Origin: CAZLIC01 sp964559535 | GTDB lineage: Bacteria > Pseudomonadota > Alphaproteobacteria > Rhodobacterales > Rhodobacteraceae | NCBI GenBank assembly: GCA_964559535.1 | Contig: CAZLIC010000108.1 | Span: forward strand, 1-11,095 | DNA: 11,095 nt | Reading direction: 5' to 3' | Part shown: piece after piece, positions 7,087 through 11,095 of the stretch | How positions within the stretch are numbered: position 1 is the first letter of the stretch | Layout of the letters: every line of letters starts with the position of its first letter | Made by a program: the position numbers and the translations under genes | Notes under the pieces: model-generated | What the model saw: the letters and a program-made list of their open reading frames with translations, nothing else | Database searches by the model: none | Told to the model about the DNA's origin: nothing

Positions 7087-8574
7087 ATGGGCAGAACCGG
7101 CATCGCGGCAGGCATCGCACTGATGCTCCTGTGCCCCCCCGCCTTGGCGCAGGATGTACAGACCAAGCAGTACGAGGACGGCTCGGTCTACGAAGGCACC
7201 TTCAAGGACGGCCTGCCCGACGGCACAGGCACCTTCCGCCTGCCCAACGGTTATGAATACACGGGCGACTGGGTGCAGGGCGAACCGCGCGGCAAGGGCA
7301 CCGCGCGCTACCCCAACGGCGCGGTCTACGAAGGCGATTTTGCCGCAGGCAAGCCCGAGGGCACGGGCCGCATCACCCATGCCGACGGCGGCAGCTATGA
7401 CGGTATCTGGACCGATGGCCGCATGACCGGCTCCGGCACCGCCCGCTATGCCGACGGTGCGGTTCACGAAGGTCTGTTCAATGACGGCGTCCCTGAAGGC
7501 CAGGGCACGCTGAAGCTGCCTGCCGGGCCGACGTTCCAGGGGCCCTGGGTCGCCGGCGTGCTGCAGGGGCAAGGCAAGATCACCTTTCCCGATGGCGCCA
7601 GCTACGAGGGCGAGCTGAAGGACGGCCAGCGCCAGGGCAAGGGCAAGCTCACCATGCCCGACGGGCTGGTGTACGAAGGCGACTGGTCCGATGGCCAGAT
7701 CAACGGCAACGGCAAGCTGACCCAGCCCAACGGCGACGTCTACGAAGGACAGTTCGTGAACGGCCAGCGCGAAGGCCAGGGCAAGCTGACCTACGCCACC
7801 GGCGACGTCTACGAAGGCGCCTTCCGCGCCGACCTGCGGCATGGCAAGGGCCGCTTCACCGGCCCCGACGGCTATGCCTATGACGGCGACTGGGTCGATG
7901 GCCGCATCAGCGGGCAGGGCCGCGTGACCTACCCTGACGGCGCGGTGTACGAAGGCGCGCTGAAGGATGACCAGCCGCAAGGGCGTGGCCGCATCACCTA
8001 TCCGGGCGGCGCGAGCTACGACGGCGAATGGACCGCGGGCGTGATCCAGGGCAAGGGCAAGGCCACCTATACCGACGGTTCGGTGTTCGAAGGCACCATG
8101 CAGGCCGGCCGTCCCGAAGGGCAGGGCACCACCATCTGGCCCGACGGCACGCGCTATGCCGGCGCGTGGACGGGGGGCGAACGCACCGGCGAGGGGCTTG
8201 CCACCTATCCCGACGGCAGCACCTACAAGGGCAACTTCGTGAAGGGCCGCCGTGACGGCCGGGGCGAATTCGTCACCGCCGACGGGTTCCGCTACGTGGG
8301 CGACTGGAAGGCCGGCGTCATCGAGGGGCAGGGCACGGCCACCTACCCCAACGGCGACATCTACGAAGGCACCTTCCTTCGCGGCGAACGCAGCGGGCAG
8401 GGCGTGCTGCGCTATGCCAGCGGCGAAGCTGCGGCCGGGCTCTGGCGCAATGGTGTGCTGACCGAACCGGCGCCGGTGCCGGAAGCTCCGGCCGGCGATG
8501 CTCCGCAGGGCGCGGCACCGGCAGACGGCACACCCGAACCCACGCAACCGGCCCCGGCCCCGGCCAGCGACTGA
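7087..8574 (+). CDS. Secreted MORN-repeat protein with 18 tandem 23-residue repeats
   Basis: A 495-residue protein of unknown specific role. It has a signal peptide (MGRTGIAAGIALMLLCPPAL, likely cleaved after ALA at about residue 21; Cys16 is not in a lipobox), so it is probably periplasmic or exported. Residues 35-448 are 18 consecutive MORN repeats (YEGxFxxGxPxGxGxxxxPDGxx) with an exact 23-residue period and no insertions; a 19th partial repeat (AAGLWRNGVL) follows. The last 35 or so residues are Pro/Ala-rich. MORN arrays form elongated beta-hairpin stacks; in other proteins they mediate lipid or protein contacts, but nothing here fixes the ligand. Two repeat types alternate (see findings). 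The start at 7087 fits the signal peptide and an AGGGG upstream. It stands alone on the plus strand, divergent from nadE and convergent with the hutD-like gene. Confidence 0.92.
   Translation: MGRTGIAAGIALMLLCPPALAQDVQTKQYEDGSVYEGTFKDGLPDGTGTFRLPNGYEYTGDWVQGEPRGKGTARYPNGAVYEGDFAAGKPEGTGRITHADGGSYDGIWTDGRMTGSGTARYADGAVHEGLFNDGVPEGQGTLKLPAGPTFQGPWVAGVLQGQGKITFPDGASYEGELKDGQRQGKGKLTMPDGLVYEGDWSDGQINGNGKLTQPNGDVYEGQFVNGQREGQGKLTYATGDVYEGAFRADLRHGKGRFTGPDGYAYDGDWVDGRISGQGRVTYPDGAVYEGALKDDQPQGRGRITYPGGASYDGEWTAGVIQGKGKATYTDGSVFEGTMQAGRPEGQGTTIWPDGTRYAGAWTGGERTGEGLATYPDGSTYKGNFVKGRRDGRGEFVTADGFRYVGDWKAGVIEGQGTATYPNGDIYEGTFLRGERSGQGVLRYASGEAAAGLWRNGVLTEPAPVPEAPAGDAPQGAAPADGTPEPTQPAPAPASD
7189..8430 (+). 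repeat. Tandem 69-bp coding repeats (18 units) of the MORN array
   Basis: The 18 full MORN units are each exactly 69 bp, without indels. The most conserved DNA is around TACGAAGGC at the start of each unit, but synonymous and non-synonymous changes are scattered throughout. The array therefore looks like an old, diverged duplication under protein-level constraint rather than a recent slippage expansion. Confidence 0.9.
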
Positions 8575-8593
8575 CCTTCGCCCTCCGGGCGCC

Positions 8594-8618
8594 TCCCTCC
8601 CCCCTCGTGGGGGAGGGA
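8594..8618. terminator. C/G-run hairpin, probable terminator of the MORN gene
   Basis: TCCCTCCCCC (8594-8603) and GGGGGAGGGA (8609-8618) are perfect 10-bp complements around the loop CTCGT, 19 bases after the MORN stop codon. No T-run follows. It lies between convergent genes, so it could act on both transcripts. The C-run/CTCGTG/G-run pattern resembles intergenic palindromes that I recall as common in Rhodobacteraceae. The right arm is also part of a potential G-quadruplex (8609-8631). Confidence 0.55.
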
Positions 8619-8691
8619 TGGGGTGGGGGGGATGGCCAACATGCGAAATCCATGCCGGAAAACGCTTCGTACGCAATGGGTTGATGGCTGC

Positions 8692-8705
8692 GGCACCGGG
8701 GTGCC
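8692..8705 (-). terminator. Small hairpin just after the hutD-like stop codon
   Basis: GGCAC (8692-8696) / GTGCC (8701-8705) pair around a 4-base loop, 10 bases downstream of the minus-strand stop at 8715. The stem is only 5 bp and has no T-run, so its role as terminator is a weak inference from position. The rest of 8619-8714 shows no gene. Confidence 0.25.
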
Positions 8706-8714
8706 CCACATCCC

Positions 8715-9239
8715 TCAAAGCCCCGGCAACACCACGCCGATCCACCGCCCCCCGGCCACCTCCAGCAGCCTGTCAGTCAGCACCAGCCCGCCCGGCTCCA
8801 CCCGCCGACCGTCCGCCACCAAAGCGTCCAGCGCATAGACGGCCAGCGACGCCCCATGGTCTATCCTTGCCGCACCTGCGCCGACCCATACCTTTGGGGC
8901 GGGCCGCGGCGCGGCCACCATCACGTTGAAATCGCGGGAAACTCCGGCTACGTCACAGGCCGCAACCGCCAACCCGCCGTCAAACGCCACCGGGCTCAGC
9001 GGCGCCGCCAGCAGGTCCACCGCGTCACCCGCAAGGCGGAAACCCGGGCCGTCGATCACCGTCAGGCTGCGCCAGATGCCGGGAAAGCGCGAAAACGGCC
9101 CGTTCTCGGCCACGGTCGCCACCGAAATCCGCCAGACCATCCCTTCCGGCCCATCCCGCCGCGCCAGCTCTACCGTCTGCCCCCGGCCATTCGCCCAGGG
9201 CTGCACGCGAAAGTCCGCAGGGCCCAGAACGCGGCTCAC
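8715..9239 (-). CDS. HutD/Ves family protein
   Basis: A 174-residue cupin-like protein of the HutD/Ves family. Family features visible: PWANGRGQTVELAR near the N-terminus (family form PWKNGGGxTxE), WRISVATVAENGPFSRFPG with the following RSLTVIDGPGFRL, then SPVAFDGG and a SRDFNVMV segment. HutD is found in some histidine-utilisation operons and Ves in enterobacteria; a biochemical activity is not established to my knowledge. No other hut gene is in this window. The start is GTG at 9239, which overlaps the mutL TGA stop as GTGA (9239-9236). No clear Shine-Dalgarno is present, which fits translation by coupling to mutL. The first homologous residues follow close behind, so a later start is unlikely. 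I leave the gene symbol blank because the link to histidine metabolism is not supported here. Confidence 0.85.
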   Translation of the reverse strand: MSRVLGPADFRVQPWANGRGQTVELARRDGPEGMVWRISVATVAENGPFSRFPGIWRSLTVIDGPGFRLAGDAVDLLAAPLSPVAFDGGLAVAACDVAGVSRDFNVMVAAPRPAPKVWVGAGAARIDHGASLAVYALDALVADGRRVEPGGLVLTDRLLEVAGGRWIGVVLPGL

Positions 9240-11041
9240 CGGCGCCCGAAAAGCCGTTCAATGTCAGCCAGTTGCAGGACCACGTGGGTGGGGCGGCCGT
9301 GGTTGCACTGGCTGGACCCGGGCATCGCCTCCATCTCGCGCAACAGCGCGTTCATCTCCTCGCCCCGCATCTGGCGGCCGGAACGGACCGACCCGTGGCA
9401 TGCCATCCGGCTCAGCACCGCATCAATCCGCGCCCGCACCACGCCCTGCCCGCCCTCGGCCAGCTCGTCGCAGATATCGCGGACCAGCCGTTCGGCATCC
9501 ACGACGCCCAGAATGGCCGGGGTCTCACGCACCGCCACGGCGCTGCCCCCGAACGGCTCGACAGCCAGTCCCAACCGCCGCAGGTCGTCTGCGGCCGCCA
9601 GAATCCGCTCTGCATCCACCTGCGACAGTTCCACGATCGCCGGAATCAGCAGCGCCTGCGCGGCAATTTCCCCGGCATCGGCCTGCGCCTTCAGCCGTTC
9701 ATATTGCAGCCGTTCATGCGCCGCGTGCTGGTCCACGATCACCAGCCCCTCCGGCGTTTCGGCCACAATCCAGTTGCCATGCAGCTGCGCCCGCGCCGCA
9801 CCCAGCGGCCCCGGCGTCGGCTCGCCCACAGGCTCGACCCGCGCCGCAGGCGCTTCGGCCAGCCCCGGCATCGGCGCCTGAAACGCCGCGGCCATCCGCA
9901 ACGCCGCGGGCGTCGGCCGGTCCATCTGGTAAACCCTTGGCGTCATGGCAGAAACCGTGTCCTGCGCCAGCGTTGTTGCCGTGCGCGGCCCGGTTCCGGC
10001 CAGCGTGGCGCGCAGCCCCGACACGATCAGACCCCGCGCCGCATCGGGCATGCGGAACCGCACTTCGGACTTCGCCGGATGCACGTTCACGTCCACCAGC
10101 TGCGGGTCGCAGTCGATGCGCAGCACGGCGGCCGGGTGCCGGTCACGCGACAGAAAGTCGTAGTAGGCCGCCCGCAGCGCCCCGAACAGCATGCGGTCGG
10201 CCACGGGGCGGCCGTTCACATACAGGAACTGGGTCACCGCGGCCCCGCGTGAATAGGTGGGAAGTGCTGCAAAGCCCGAAAGGTGCAGCCCCTCACGCTC
10301 GGCCGACACGGGCACCGCGTTGGCCGCGAAATCCTCGCCCACCACGCGCGCAATCCGCCGCAGCGCCGCATCCGCACCCCGTTCGGCATCGGCGCGCAGC
10401 AGAAGACGCCCCTCGCCCCCGTCGGTCACGTCGCGCAGCACGAAGGTGACGCCCGGCGAGGCCATCGCCAGACGCCGCATCACCTCGGCAATCGCCTGCA
10501 CCTCGGCCCGGTCCGACCGCATGAACTTCAGCCGGGCCGGGGTGGCAAAGAACAGGTCACGCAGTTCAACCGTCGTGCCGCGCGGATGCGCCACCGGGCG
10601 CACCGGACCCACCCGCCCGCCGGAAACGGAAATCTCCGCGCCGTCAAAGCCTTCGGCGCGCGACCGGATGGTCAGGCGGCCCACGGCACCCAGACTGGGC
10701 AGCGCCTCGCCGCGAAACCCGAACGAGCGGATTTCCAGGAGGTCGGATCCGTCGATCTTGGATGTGGCATGGCGGGAAAGCGCCAGCGGCAGATCGTCCG
10801 CCGTCATCCCGCAGCCGTCATCCGCCACGCGGATCAGCAGCTTGCCCCCCGCCGCAATGTCCACCGCCACCCGAAGGGCGCCAGCATCCAGCGCGTTTTC
10901 AACCAGTTCCTTCACCGCCGAAGCCGGGCGTTCCACCACCTCGCCTGCTGCAATGCGGTTGGCCGTGCCTTCATCCAGCTGGCGGATGACAGGGCGGGCA
11001 GGGCGGATGTTGGGGTTGGACATTGACATGACACTACCCAT
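9236..11041 (-). CDS. mutL: DNA mismatch repair protein MutL (endonuclease type)
   Basis: Mismatch repair ATPase/endonuclease acting with MutS, 601 residues with this start. N-terminal GHKL ATPase motifs: Glu45 and Asn49 in VKELVENALDAGA, DDGCGM (74-79), RHATSKI (90-96), GFRGEALPSLGAVG (108-121) and GTTVELRDLFFATPAR (155-170). A Pro/Ala-rich linker (about 350-415) leads to the C-terminal domain, which has the metal-binding endonuclease motif DQHAAHERLQYE (437-448), ACHGSVRSG (547-555), CNHGRP (579-584) and a terminal FGR. QALLIP (462-467) fits the beta-clamp-binding motif of MutL. This is the MutH-independent type. Start is uncertain: ATG at 11041 has AGGGGG about 7 bases upstream; ATG at 11029 or 11023 are also possible, and family homology begins only at IRQLDEG (19-25). 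It overlaps the hutD-like gene by GTGA. Confidence 0.96.
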   Translation of the reverse strand: MGSVMSMSNPNIRPARPVIRQLDEGTANRIAAGEVVERPASAVKELVENALDAGALRVAVDIAAGGKLLIRVADDGCGMTADDLPLALSRHATSKIDGSDLLEIRSFGFRGEALPSLGAVGRLTIRSRAEGFDGAEISVSGGRVGPVRPVAHPRGTTVELRDLFFATPARLKFMRSDRAEVQAIAEVMRRLAMASPGVTFVLRDVTDGGEGRLLLRADAERGADAALRRIARVVGEDFAANAVPVSAEREGLHLSGFAALPTYSRGAAVTQFLYVNGRPVADRMLFGALRAAYYDFLSRDRHPAAVLRIDCDPQLVDVNVHPAKSEVRFRMPDAARGLIVSGLRATLAGTGPRTATTLAQDTVSAMTPRVYQMDRPTPAALRMAAAFQAPMPGLAEAPAARVEPVGEPTPGPLGAARAQLHGNWIVAETPEGLVIVDQHAAHERLQYERLKAQADAGEIAAQALLIPAIVELSQVDAERILAAADDLRRLGLAVEPFGGSAVAVRETPAILGVVDAERLVRDICDELAEGGQGVVRARIDAVLSRMACHGSVRSGRQMRGEEMNALLREMEAMPGSSQCNHGRPTHVVLQLADIERLFGRR

Positions 11042-11078
11042 AGCCCCGCCCCCTGAGTCGGGCAAGCGTCTACTGAGT

Positions 11079-11093
11079 CAGCCCCTCGGGCTG
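11079..11093. other. Small hairpin upstream of mutL at the window edge
   Basis: CAGCCC (11079-11084) / GGGCTG (11088-11093) form a 6-bp stem with a 3-base loop. It could be the end of a neighbouring transcription unit beyond the window or chance in GC-rich DNA. The 54 bases upstream of mutL (11042-11095) show no convincing promoter boxes. Confidence 0.25.
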
Positions 11094-11095
11094 GC

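Noticed and set aside
5276..7123. 615-codon plus-strand open frame over nadE
   Set aside because: Arg/His/Gln/Pro-rich composition typical of a shadow frame; it overlaps a complete, motif-perfect NadE.
7087..7152. MORN protein as a lipoprotein (Cys16 in the signal peptide)
   Set aside because: The residues before Cys16 are LMLL, not a lipobox with Gly/Ala/Ser at -1; an ALA cleavage site follows at about residue 21.
7189..8430. Regular 69-bp repeats considered as a CRISPR or non-coding satellite
   Set aside because: There are no invariant repeats separated by unique spacers; every unit encodes a MORN repeat in one continuous frame.
6946..8745. 599-codon open frame antisense to the MORN gene, itself showing 23-residue periodicity
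   Set aside because: The periodicity is imposed by the 69-bp coding repeats on the other strand, and long antisense frames are expected in DNA with this third-position GC. The protein has no recognisable domain and the sense frame has a signal peptide and textbook MORN units.
8926..10449. 507-codon plus-strand frame over mutL and the hutD-like gene, and a 326-codon frame at 9272-10252
   Set aside because: Pro/Ser/Arg-rich shadows of MutL, whose motifs are intact in the minus frame.
1..11095. Defence, phage, secretion or other novel multi-gene system
   Set aside because: All long genes are accounted for by housekeeping or single accessory families; there are no clustered unknown genes, recombinases, or composition breaks that I can see.

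Overview
The window looks like ordinary chromosomal DNA from a GC-rich alphaproteobacterium, most likely a member of the Rhodobacteraceae (Rhodobacter/Paracoccus relatives). The basis is very high GC with strong third-position GC, the protein sequences of FtsK, NadE, GlcE/GlcF and MutL, and a MutL that carries the endonuclease motifs expected where MutH is absent. The placement is from memory of these families, not from a database search.

Layout. 1-1836 (+) is the 3' part of ftsK (DNA translocase), cut by the window edge. A convergent spacer with a hairpin (1837-1973) separates it from a long minus-strand block: nadE (5285-6949), glcE (4212-5288), glcF (2845-4134) and a secreted trypsin-like serine protease (1974-2777), transcribed in that order. 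nadE and glcE overlap by four bases (GTGA). A striking nested palindrome (4154-4211) fills most of the glcE-glcF spacer. A divergent intergenic region (6950-7086) leads the other way to a secreted MORN-repeat protein (7087-8574, +) with 18 exact 23-residue repeats. Its 3' spacer (8575-8714) holds a C/G-run hairpin that overlaps a potential G-quadruplex. The right end is a second minus-strand pair, mutL (9236-11041) and a HutD/Ves-family gene (8715-9239), again overlapping by GTGA.

How the genes relate. Most are housekeeping genes: chromosome segregation (FtsK), NAD synthesis (NadE) and mismatch repair (MutL). GlcE and GlcF are two of the three soluble glycolate oxidase subunits; the catalytic partner GlcD is not in this window, and NadE occupies the position directly upstream of glcE. 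The protease and MORN protein both carry signal peptides and should act outside the cytoplasm. I see no tRNA, rRNA, CRISPR, transposase, phage or defence genes, and no convincing new multi-gene system. The points worth a second look are the glcE-glcF palindrome, the two-type super-repeat in the MORN protein, the nadE-glcE fusion of transcription units without glcD, and the hairpin/G-quadruplex overlap after the MORN gene.
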